43,389 nucleotides of DNA, taken from NCBI GenBank assembly GCA_030694365.1, contig JAUXYM010000088.1, positions 1 to 43,389 on the forward strand, written 5' to 3'. The translations under genes and the position numbers were made by a program. Shown piece by piece: positions 7,759 to 15,051 of the stretch. The notes below the pieces were generated by a model. The model was not told the origin of the DNA. It saw only the letters and a program-made list of their open reading frames with translations, and searched no databases. Every line of letters starts with the position of its first letter. Position 1 is the first letter of the stretch. This stretch comes from Nevskia sp. (GTDB taxonomy: Bacteria; Pseudomonadota; Gammaproteobacteria; Nevskiales; Nevskiaceae).

Positions 7759-10700
7759 GCCTGTCCGAGTTCTCGGTCAAGAACTTCCCGTTCACCCTGG
7801 TGATGTTCGGCCTGCTGGCCGCGCTCGGCATCAGCAGCCTGAACAGCATTCCGCGCACCGAAGATCCGTACTTTCCGATCTCGGCGTTCTCGGTCGTCGC
7901 CATCTATCCCGGTGCCGATCCGCTGGAAATGGAGCGCCAGGTCACCGAGCCGATCGAGGACGCGCTCAACGAGATCGACGACGTCAAGCATCTGTTCGCC
8001 AGTGCCGACGATTCGCTGTCGGTGGTCCAGGTCGAGTTCCAGAGCGAGGTCGATGTCGCCAAGAAGTACGACGAAGTGACGCGCGAAATCGCCAGCCTGC
8101 GACCGAAGCTGCCGGCCGGCGTGACCCGGCTGGAGGTCAAGAAGATCAATCCCGGCTTGGTCAACATCGTGCAGATCGCGCTGGTCTCCGATACCGCGAG
8201 CTACGGCCGTCTGGCCGATCTCGCCGAAGCGCTCGAAGACCGGCTGGAAACCGTCGCCGCGGTGCGCGAAGCGAAGACCTGGGCCTATCCCGAACGCGAG
8301 CTGAGAGTGGCGCTCGACTTCCGCCGACTCGCCGAACTGAAGCTGCGTGCGGCCGATGTGCTGTCCGCAGTCTCCGGCGAGAACACCAACCTGCCTGGCG
8401 GCCCGGTCGAAGTGGCCGGGCGGCGCTTCAATCTGAAGACCAGCGGCAGCTATCGCTCGCTAGCTGAAGTGCGCAACACCGTCATCGGCGGCAGCCCGGG
8501 CCGGCTGATCACCGTCGGCGATGTTGCCAAGGTGGACTGGGATTACGAATCGCTGGAGTACACCGCGCGCTACAACGGCAAGCGCGCGATCTGGGTCACC
8601 GCGAACCAGAAGGACGCGCAGAACATCTTCGTCACCCAGGAAAAGATCGAGCAGGTGATCACCGAGTTCATGCCGAGCCTGCCGGCCGATGTGAAGCTCG
8701 AACGCGCCTTCGATCAATCGAAGAACGTCGATCGCCGACTGTCGCGGCTGACCCTGGATTTCGCGCTGGCCATCGCCCTGGTCGCGATCACTCTGCTGCC
8801 ACTCGGCCTGCGCGCGGCCGGCGTGGTAATGATCTCGATTCCGCTGTCGCTGGCCACCGGCGTTGCGGCGCTGCAGTTCGCCGGCTTCTCGATCAATCAG
8901 CTGTCGATCGCCGGCTTCGTCGTCGCGCTCGGGCTGCTGGTCGATGACTCGATCGTGGTCACCGAGAACATCGCCCGCTTCCTGCGCATGGGCTATTCGC
9001 GGCGCGATGCCGCGATCCAGGCGACCAAACAGATTTCGCTGGCGGTGATCGGCTGCACCGCCACCCTGCTGTTCGCCTTCCTGCCGCTGCTGATGCTGCC
9101 GGAGAACGCCGGCAAGTTCATCCGCTCGCTGCCGGTGGCCGTGGTGTTCACGGTGCTCGCCTCGCTGCTGGTCAGCCTGACCATCATTCCGTTCCTCGCT
9201 TCGCGGCTGCTGCCGGTGCACCAGCACGAGGACGGCAATGCTTTCCTGCGCGCGACGCTGAAGCTGATCCGCAGCGTCTATGCGCCGCTGCTGCATCGCG
9301 CCCTCGCCGCGCCGAAACGCACGGCGCTGGCTGCCGGCCTGCTGTTCGTCGTCAGTTTGGCGCTGGTGCCGGCGATCGGTTTTTCGCTGTTCCCGAAAGC
9401 CGGCACGCCGCAGTTCCTGGTGCAGATCACCTTGCCGGACGGTGCCAGCCTGAACGCCAGCGACCGGGTGCTGAAGCAGGTCGAAGCCGAACTGCGCGCC
9501 GAGCCGGACGTCGCCAAGACCATGGCCAATCTCGGCCGCGGCAATCCGCAGATCTACTACAACCTGTTCCAGAAGGAACTGGCCGCGAACTACGCCGAAG
9601 TGTTCGTCGAACTGACCCGCTACAACGAGCGCCGGACCACAGCGATCTACGATCGGCTGCGAACCAAGTTCGCGGCACTTCCCGGTGCCGAGATCGTGCT
9701 CAAGGAATTCGAGAACGGCCCGCCGATCGCCGCGCCGATCGCGATCCGCATCGTCGGGCCAGCGCTGGGCGAACTGCACCATCTTGCTGGCGAGGTCGAG
9801 GCCATCATCGCGTCGGTACCCGGCACCCGCGACGTGATCAATCCGCTGCGCCGCGCCCGGCTCGATCTGGAACTGGCGGTCGATCCGCAGCGTGCCGGAC
9901 TGCTCGGCGTGCGGCCGATCGATCTCGATCAAAGCCTGCGCCTCGCGGTGGCGGGCCTGCCGGCCGGTGATTTCCGCACCGACAGCGGCGACAACTATCC
10001 GGTGGTGCTGCGCGCGCCGATGCAGGGCCGCAGCCGGCTCGACACGCTCGACGGCCTGCATGTTGGCACCGTCAATGGCACGCAGGTGCCACTGGCCCAG
10101 CTTGCCGAACTGAAGCTGGTCGAATCACCGGCCGGCATCGAACGCTACGACCGCGCTCGCTCGGTGACGGTATCCGCGTACTCCGGCACCGGCTACAACA
10201 CCGATGCACTGACCAAGGCAGCGATCGCCAAACTCGATGCCTATACGTGGCCGGCCGGCTATCGCTACGACGTTTCCGGCGAAGCCGAAAGCCGTGCCGA
10301 AAGCTTCGCCGGCTTCGGGGCTGCGATCACCATCACCGTGTTCGGCATCCTCGCCGTGCTGGTGCTCGAATTCGGCAGCTTCAAATCGACCCTGATTGTC
10401 GCTACGGTGATTCCGCTCGGCGTCATGGGCGGCCTGGTGGCGCTGTTCCTGAGCGGCTATTCGATGAGCTTCTCGGCGATCATCGGCTTCATCGCCTTGA
10501 TCGGCATCGAGATCAAGAACTCGATCCTGCTGGTCGATTTCACCAACCAGCTGCGCCGCGAAGGCATGGCGCTGAACAAGGCGATCGAACAGGCCGGCGA
10601 AGTGCGCTTCCTGCCGATCCTGCTGACTTCGCTGACCGCGATCGGCGGCCTGCTGCCGCTGGCGCTGCAGGGCTCGGGACTCTATTCGCCACTGGCCTGG

Positions 10701-10829
10701 GTGATCATCGGCGGCCTGGTCAGTTCGACCTTGATCGGCCGCCTGGTGACGCCGGTGATGTATCGCTTGCTGCCGCCAGTCATTGAGCCTGCAGCGCCGG
10801 CTACAGCAGGCCTGCCAGCACGCGCCTGA
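7755..10829 (+). CDS. RND-family efflux transporter permease
   Basis: The 1024-residue inner-membrane pump of the AcrB/MdtB type uses the proton gradient to drive drugs, solvents or metabolites into the tripartite channel. It has a first transmembrane helix near the N-terminus (FPFTLVMFGLLAALGISSL), two large periplasmic loops, and two six-helix bundles (about 335-500 and 840-1010). GLLVDDSIVVTENI near residue 400 carries the two Asp of the proton relay. The second-half counterpart FIALIGIEIKNSILLVDF is near residue 920. Length is typical. Substrate class cannot be read; it branches from classical AcrB by sequence. It is the last gene of the operon and converges with a PaaX-family gene. Confidence 0.94.
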   Translation: MSLSEFSVKNFPFTLVMFGLLAALGISSLNSIPRTEDPYFPISAFSVVAIYPGADPLEMERQVTEPIEDALNEIDDVKHLFASADDSLSVVQVEFQSEVDVAKKYDEVTREIASLRPKLPAGVTRLEVKKINPGLVNIVQIALVSDTASYGRLADLAEALEDRLETVAAVREAKTWAYPERELRVALDFRRLAELKLRAADVLSAVSGENTNLPGGPVEVAGRRFNLKTSGSYRSLAEVRNTVIGGSPGRLITVGDVAKVDWDYESLEYTARYNGKRAIWVTANQKDAQNIFVTQEKIEQVITEFMPSLPADVKLERAFDQSKNVDRRLSRLTLDFALAIALVAITLLPLGLRAAGVVMISIPLSLATGVAALQFAGFSINQLSIAGFVVALGLLVDDSIVVTENIARFLRMGYSRRDAAIQATKQISLAVIGCTATLLFAFLPLLMLPENAGKFIRSLPVAVVFTVLASLLVSLTIIPFLASRLLPVHQHEDGNAFLRATLKLIRSVYAPLLHRALAAPKRTALAAGLLFVVSLALVPAIGFSLFPKAGTPQFLVQITLPDGASLNASDRVLKQVEAELRAEPDVAKTMANLGRGNPQIYYNLFQKELAANYAEVFVELTRYNERRTTAIYDRLRTKFAALPGAEIVLKEFENGPPIAAPIAIRIVGPALGELHHLAGEVEAIIASVPGTRDVINPLRRARLDLELAVDPQRAGLLGVRPIDLDQSLRLAVAGLPAGDFRTDSGDNYPVVLRAPMQGRSRLDTLDGLHVGTVNGTQVPLAQLAELKLVESPAGIERYDRARSVTVSAYSGTGYNTDALTKAAIAKLDAYTWPAGYRYDVSGEAESRAESFAGFGAAITITVFGILAVLVLEFGSFKSTLIVATVIPLGVMGGLVALFLSGYSMSFSAIIGFIALIGIEIKNSILLVDFTNQLRREGMALNKAIEQAGEVRFLPILLTSLTAIGGLLPLALQGSGLYSPLAWVIIGGLVSSTLIGRLVTPVMYRLLPPVIEPAAPATAGLPARA

Positions 10830-10855
10830 TCGTTGTTCAGGCGCGCGCCGGCAGG
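10811..10855. terminator. Hairpin between convergent genes
   Basis: An imperfect inverted repeat spans the ends of the converging RND and PaaX-family genes: CCTGCCaGCaCGCGCCTGA on the left and TTCAGGCGCGcGCcGGCAGG on the right, with a six-base loop. There is no T run on either strand, so it is not a textbook intrinsic terminator. It could still limit read-through in both directions. Confidence 0.45.
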
Positions 10856-11628
10856 CAACGCACTTGTCGCCAGATCGCCTGGCCGGCGCGGTCGTAGGCG
10901 CGCACGGTTTCGACGAAGGCGTGGCGCGCTTCGACATCGACCATCGGCGTGGGCAGCAGCGGATCGAACACCACCTGACGGATCGCGTGGCGGCCCATCA
11001 GCAGCGATTCGCGAGCGGCAACTTCGGGTTCGAGTTTCGCCGCGCGCTGCATCCAGCTTTCCAGTTCGCGCCGCAGCTTCGCGTAGCTCGCGTTCAGCGC
11101 CTTGCCGTCCCAGAGCTTGGCGATGCGCTTCTCGCGCGCGGTATCGAACTGGCTGGCGACGAAGACGCCGGCGCTGGCTTCCAGTCCCAGCTTGACCAGC
11201 CGCGTACGCACGGAGTCAACGCCGTCCTCGATGTTGTCCGGCCGCAGCCACAGGCCGGGATCAAGCTCGCGGAGGCCGAGCATGTCCAGCGCCCGCTGCC
11301 GCTGTTTGAGACGAGCGCGATCGCTGCGCGCCAGCGGGCCGCTGTGCACCACCAGCCAGCCGCCGCTCCACGGCCGGGTGCGGGCTTCGGCGGTGCGCCA
11401 GGTTGCGACTTCGTCAGCCAGTTCGTGGGCCGCGCCGCAAAGCCGGTAGACGCCGCGATCAGTCGCTTCGATCAGGCCTTCGGCCGACAGCCGCAGCAGC
11501 ACGACGCGGACGTTGTTCTCGCGGATGCCGAACAGCGCGCAGGAACTGATCGCCTCACGCGCCGACAGCGGCTCGCCTTCGGTCGCCAGCAGCAGGTCGA
11601 GGATCAGGGTCTTGGCGCTGAGTTTCAT
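10837..11628 (-). CDS. PaaX-family transcriptional regulator
   Basis: The 263-residue protein has the PaaX architecture. An N-terminal winged helix-turn-helix (about 1-70) contains LDLLLATEGEPLSAREAI and GIRENNVRVVLLRLSAEGLI, followed by a GVYRL wing. A central domain with SGGWLVVHSGPLARSDRARL and a C-terminal PaaX_C-like region follow. The best-known member, PaaX of E. coli, represses phenylacetate degradation and responds to phenylacetyl-CoA. Here no phenylacetate genes are nearby. The divergently transcribed partner is a crotonase-desaturase pair, so an acyl-CoA-type effector is a reasonable inference. The 84-base divergent gap holds a perfect 7-bp inverted repeat. Confidence 0.82.
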   Translation of the reverse strand: MKLSAKTLILDLLLATEGEPLSAREAISSCALFGIRENNVRVVLLRLSAEGLIEATDRGVYRLCGAAHELADEVATWRTAEARTRPWSGGWLVVHSGPLARSDRARLKQRQRALDMLGLRELDPGLWLRPDNIEDGVDSVRTRLVKLGLEASAGVFVASQFDTAREKRIAKLWDGKALNASYAKLRRELESWMQRAAKLEPEVAARESLLMGRHAIRQVVFDPLLPTPMVDVEARHAFVETVRAYDRAGQAIWRQVRCLPARA

Positions 11629-11683
11629 CGCTGAAAGGTGACGGGCGGTGGCAAGGATTGCAGATCGCGATCATTACAGATAT

Positions 11684-11713
11684 TGTCGTTTCACGATTTA
11701 TTTTGTAACGACA
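11684..11713. promoter_or_regulatory. Inverted repeat overlapping the crotonase start
   Basis: TGTCGTT (11684-11690) and AACGACA (11707-11713) are exact reverse complements with 16 AT-rich bases between. The last base of the right arm is the A of the crotonase ATG. The gap separates the PaaX-family gene from its divergent neighbours, so it is a candidate PaaX-type operator. Centre-to-centre spacing of the arms is 23 bases, about two helical turns. Confidence 0.55.
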
Positions 11714-12507
11714 TGAAAACCACCATCCATCTCGAACGTCGCCCGCCGCTGCTGATCGTTACCATCGATCGGCCAGAAGTACGCAACTGCGTCGACCGGC
11801 CGACCGCCAACGCGCTCGCCGAAGCCTTCCGCGCCTTTGAAGCCGACGCCGAGCTGAGTGTGGCGATCCTGACCGGCGCCGGCGGCCACTTCTGCGCCGG
11901 CGCCGATCTGAAAGCGGTGGCTTCGGGCGAAGCGGCGCGGGCGAATCAGATCACTGTCGACGGTGACGGGCCGATGGGCCCAACCCGCATGCGCTTGTCG
12001 AAGCCGGTGATCGCCGCCGTCGAAGGTCATGCCGTTGCTGGCGGGCTGGAACTGGCGATCTGGTGCGATCTGCGGGTGGCCGCCGAGACTGCCGTGTTCG
12101 GCGTGTTCTGCCGGCGCTTCGGCGTGCCGCTGATCGATGGCGGCACCGTGCGCCTGCCGCGCCTGATCGGCCAGAGCCGGGCGCTCGATCTGATCCTCAC
12201 TGGCCGTGCCGTGAATGCCGATGAAGCGCTGGCGATTGGTCTGGCCAATCGCATCGTGCCGACCGGCACGGCACTCGCCGCCGCTGAAGCGCTGGCCTTG
12301 CAGATCGCCGCGTTTCCGCAGGCCTGCATGCGCGGTGATCGCAGCAGCGCATTGGGCCAGAGCGAGTTGAGCGAAGCCGATGCGCTGGCGCAGGAATTCG
12401 ACTTTGGCTTGGCAGCGCTGCGCTCCGGCGAAACCCTGGCCGGTGCTGCGCGCTTCAGCGCCGGCAGCGGCCGTCATGGCAGCTTCAGCAACGAGACTCC
12501 GCAATGA
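11713..12507 (+). CDS. Enoyl-CoA hydratase/isomerase (crotonase) family protein
   Basis: The 264-residue crotonase-fold protein acts on CoA thioesters. The first oxyanion-hole loop HFCAGAD (59-65) and the second GHAVAGGLELAIWCD (105-119) are clear, with Glu113 in the place of the first catalytic Glu of rat hydratase. The position of the second catalytic Glu is replaced in FGVFCRRFGVPLIDGG, as in many non-canonical members, so simple hydratase activity is uncertain. ATG 11713 is chosen because the upstream extension would cross the operator-like repeat and is not family-like. Its stop overlaps the desaturase start in ATGA, so the two are probably co-translated. The divergent PaaX-family protein is the likely regulator. 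Confidence 0.88.
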   Translation: MKTTIHLERRPPLLIVTIDRPEVRNCVDRPTANALAEAFRAFEADAELSVAILTGAGGHFCAGADLKAVASGEAARANQITVDGDGPMGPTRMRLSKPVIAAVEGHAVAGGLELAIWCDLRVAAETAVFGVFCRRFGVPLIDGGTVRLPRLIGQSRALDLILTGRAVNADEALAIGLANRIVPTGTALAAAEALALQIAAFPQACMRGDRSSALGQSELSEADALAQEFDFGLAALRSGETLAGAARFSAGSGRHGSFSNETPQ

Positions 12508-13478
12508 ACACCGCGACCCGAAGCTATGTGCTCGATCCCGTGCTGCGCGAGCAGTTCAAGACGCGCTCGAACTGGCGCGGCGCGATCTCGATCGGTAAGG
12601 ATTACGGCCTGCTGATCGCCGCGTTCGCCATCAGCATCATCTGGCCGCATCCGCTGACCTGGCTGATCTCGACCCTGATGCTCTGCGGCGTCCATGTCGG
12701 CCTGGCGATCCTGACTCACGAGACCGCGCACCGCTCGCTGTTCGCGAACGCCAAGCTCAACGACTGGATCGGCCAGTACCTGTGCGCGCTGCCGAACTTC
12801 AACAACATGCCGATGTACCGCGCTTACCACATGGCCCATCACCGGCTGGCCGGCACACCGGACGACCCGGACCGGGTGATGGTCGATCGCTATCCGGTCA
12901 GCCGCGCCAATCTTCGCCGCAAGCTGTTGCGCGATCTGTCCGGGCAGAGCGGCATCAAGTTCCTAATCGGCATCATCGGCATGAGTTCGGGCTACTGGAA
13001 GTTCCAGCAGAACGGCATCGTCGAGAAGCTGGCCTACGAGCAGCCGCAAGGTTTTGCCGATTACTTCAAGCGCTTCATTGCCAACGGCGGCGCGGTGTCG
13101 TTCGCCTGGCAGCTGGCGATCTGGGCACCGCTGTACGCGCTCGGCCATGGCTGGCTGTATGCGCTGTGGGTGCTGGCTTTCGTCATTCCCTTTCCGCTGA
13201 CGATGCGCATCCGCGTGCTCGCCGATCACGCCGCCGTGCACGATCCGGATTCCACCGATCCGCTGCTGCATGCCCGCAGCACCTCGGCGAACTGGCTCGA
13301 GAAGCTGCTGTTCGCGCCGCACCACGAGCACTACCACCTCGAACATCATCTGCTGCCGTCGGCACCGCACTGGAACCTGCCGAAGCTGCACGCGGTGCTG
13401 ATCCGCGACGGCGTGATTCCGCCGGCCAATCAGGCCAGCGGCATGATCGATGTGCTGAAGCGGGCGACGGCGATCTAG
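12504..13478 (+). CDS. Membrane fatty-acid desaturase/hydroxylase family protein
   Basis: The 324-residue integral membrane di-iron enzyme has all three histidine boxes: HETAH (72-76), HMAHH (109-113) and HLEHH (278-282, preceded by HHEHY and followed by LLPS). Hydrophobic helices lie at about 34-70 and 195-235. These His residues bind the di-iron centre that inserts a double bond or hydroxyl using O2 and electrons from a ferredoxin, rubredoxin or cytochrome b5-like donor. The substrate is not evident. The start overlaps the crotonase stop by four bases, suggesting both act on the same acyl substrate class. It ends 18 bases before the convergent sensor gene. Confidence 0.9.
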   Translation: MNTATRSYVLDPVLREQFKTRSNWRGAISIGKDYGLLIAAFAISIIWPHPLTWLISTLMLCGVHVGLAILTHETAHRSLFANAKLNDWIGQYLCALPNFNNMPMYRAYHMAHHRLAGTPDDPDRVMVDRYPVSRANLRRKLLRDLSGQSGIKFLIGIIGMSSGYWKFQQNGIVEKLAYEQPQGFADYFKRFIANGGAVSFAWQLAIWAPLYALGHGWLYALWVLAFVIPFPLTMRIRVLADHAAVHDPDSTDPLLHARSTSANWLEKLLFAPHHEHYHLEHHLLPSAPHWNLPKLHAVLIRDGVIPPANQASGMIDVLKRATAI

Positions 13479-13496
13479 CCTTGGGGACGGCGGGGC

Positions 13497-14061
13497 TCAG
13501 TCTCTTGGCGGAGGCGGCATATCCGGTGCGTCGGGCGGCATCGGCCCGCGCGGCCTGAAGTCGCCGCCGGCCATGCCGGGCGGCCCCATCGGCAGCCGGC
13601 CCATCGCTTTCGCGAAGGCCTTGCGATCATCGGCCGACAGCGTTTCCGCGAGCTTGACCATCCGCTCGCCCATCGCTCTACTCAGATTCTGTTCGGCAAC
13701 CTGCATCTGCGTTCGCGCGGCATCGAAGGCGGCGCGGTCGAAGGAATCGGCGGCGAAGGCCGCTTCTATCCCGGCCCGTGCGCCTTGCAGCGCATCGAGC
13801 TGCGGGCGCAGCGCCTCCCGTTCCTCGCTATGCAGCTTGAACAGCAGGTCGCGGCCGGCCGGCGACAGCATTCGCCCGAAGCCCGACCCCTGGGCCGAAG
13901 CCCTCCGGCGGCCCGCCACGATTCTCCATGAACGGCCCGCGCGGCGGGCCGAGCAGCAAGGCCCCGGCAATGCCGCCGAGCAGAAACAGATTCAGGGCGA
14001 CCGAGGCAATCAGCCCGTTGTTGCGCTTGCGCGGCGCGTCGCCGTGGGTGGCGGGGGTCAT
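13497..14061 (-). pseudogene. Periplasmic heavy-metal-sensor-like (CpxP/ZraP-type) gene, frameshifted
   Basis: Two overlapping frames join into one gene. From ATG 14061 comes a basic N-terminus and a membrane anchor (SVALNLFLLGGIAGALLLG) followed by GPPRGPFMENRGGPPEGFG. From about 13890 the next frame continues GRMLSPAGRDLLFKLHSEER, a helical Gln/Arg/Glu-rich body, and a Pro/Met-rich tail ending at 13497. This layout matches small periplasmic sensor proteins with an N-terminal anchor. The shift lies near GGGG/GGG runs at 13880-13895, so a one-base error in sequencing is possible. ATG 14061 overlaps the stop of the preceding anti-sigma-like gene. It probably modulates that gene's product. Confidence 0.7.
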
Positions 14062-14531
14062 GGCGTACTGCTCTCCAGATCAAGCATCAGGGATTCGGCG
14101 AAGCCGGGGGCGGCCAACGTGTTGCTGCTGGCGCTCGCCGTTTGAGTCTGGGTTGCGGCATCTGCAGTCCAGTGGCTGAGGTCGGCATGCGAGCCGACGT
14201 TGACGCCGACGATCAAGGCCACCGCCATCGCCGGCAGTGCCAGACGCCAGCCACCGAGCAGGGCCAGTAGCTCCTGCCAACGAGAGCTGCGGGCTGTGAT
14301 CGGCAACGGCATCGCCGCACGGCGCAGAGCTGCGCCGGCCGGCTCGGGGGTCGGCAGCGCATCGAGACTGGCATCGAGCGCCAGCGCCTCAGTGAGCAGC
14401 ACGGCGGCTTGCGCATCGCTAGCGACAAAGGTCTGCGCAGCATCGCGCTCGGCCGCTGGCCAGCGGCGCGGGTCGGCACCATAGGCGTCGACGATGACGG
14501 CAAATCGTTCCAGGTTCATGGCAGGGCTCAT
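14058..14531 (-). CDS. Putative membrane anti-sigma-type protein
   Basis: The 157-residue protein starts at ATG 14531, preceded by GGAG at suitable spacing and overlapping the stop of the sigma-factor remnant (ATGA). The N-terminal part (FAVIVDAYGADPRRWPAAER) resembles short cytoplasmic domains of small membrane proteins encoded after ECF sigma genes. A single transmembrane segment (LALPAMAVALIVGVNVG, about 105-121) precedes a periplasmic tail. A longer frame runs upstream to 14873 only because a deletion joined it to the sigma gene, so the longer product should not be annotated. Function is inferred from position and topology. No characterised family is recognised. Confidence 0.65.
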   Translation of the reverse strand: MSPAMNLERFAVIVDAYGADPRRWPAAERDAAQTFVASDAQAAVLLTEALALDASLDALPTPEPAGAALRRAAMPLPITARSSRWQELLALLGGWRLALPAMAVALIVGVNVGSHADLSHWTADAATQTQTASASSNTLAAPGFAESLMLDLESSTP

Positions 14532-14798
14532 GTCAGATCTCCGATCAGCGACTGGCGCTCCGGCAGCAATGCCACGCGCAGCGCGCGGCGGCGTCTGCTT
14601 CCAGGCACGCAGGAACACGTCCTGAACCACGTCTTCGGCTTCGGCACGGCTGCCGAGCATCCGCTCGGCGAAGCGGATCAGCGCATCGATATTGCGGCCG
14701 ACGATTCTTGCGAACGCCAGCCGATCACCGACGCCGGCCAGCACCACATCGGCGAGGTCCGCATCATCAAAGGCAGGGGGCGATAGCAGGGCCATCAT
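14528..14798 (-). pseudogene. ECF sigma factor with internal deletion
   Basis: The N-terminal part encodes an ECF region 2: FARIVGRNIDALIRFAERML followed by GSRAEAEDVVQDVFLRAWKQ, the helix that binds core polymerase and the -10 element. Immediately after WKQTPP the sequence jumps, in another frame, to RALRVALLPERQSLIGDLT and a TGA at 14528-14530. That looks like the usual end of region 4. About 80-90 codons, including the -35-binding helix-turn-helix, are missing. The junction lies in GCGCGC-rich sequence at 14579-14590. The product could not recognise a -35 element. The start is uncertain (two adjacent ATGs at 14798/14795). The downstream anti-sigma-like gene is intact. Confidence 0.75.
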
Positions 14799-14880
14799 CG
14801 GTGAAGGCTGCGATGTGAGCCGGGATTCGGGCCACTCCGTGCAGACCTCGAAACCGGTGGCGCAGTTCGCCATCGTCGAA

Positions 14881-15051
14881 TCATCGGCTGCCGACGAGTG
14901 ACACCTCCAGCGCCGGCAGGAAGCTCAGGCGTTCGTGAAACACGCCGTGCACGGTCAACAACAGGTCCAGATTGTTGTGACGCTGGCAGCCACCGAGCAG
15001 CAACAGCGGCAATACGATCAGCCGTGTCAGCAATGGCAGGATTGCGCGCAT
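14881..15051 (-). CDS. Small putative lipoprotein, 56 residues
   Basis: This short gene begins at ATG 15051, in a TGATG overlap with the stop of the upstream NHL/Ig-like lipoprotein gene, so translational coupling is likely. The N-terminus is a clear signal peptide ending in lipobox LLGGC (Cys about residue 22), followed by QRHNNLDLLLTVHG and a short C-terminal tail ending at TGA 14881-14883. The mature part is only about 35 residues. It could be a genuine tiny lipoprotein or the surviving start of a longer gene cut by the rearrangement that also hit the sigma gene next door. No family is recognised. Confidence 0.6.
   Translation of the reverse strand: MRAILPLLTRLIVLPLLLLGGCQRHNNLDLLLTVHGVFHERLSFLPALEVSLVGSR

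Noticed and set aside
8460-10061. A 533-codon minus-strand open frame inside the RND gene
   Set aside because: It has shadow composition (Gln/Arg/Asp/Ala-rich) and no motifs; the plus strand has an intact RND transporter.
14058-14873. A single 271-codon protein fusing sigma region 2 to a membrane domain
   Set aside because: The usual sigma C-terminus and stop appear in another frame at the junction, followed by a ribosome-binding site and ATG overlap, so it is two genes joined by a deletion rather than a designed fusion.
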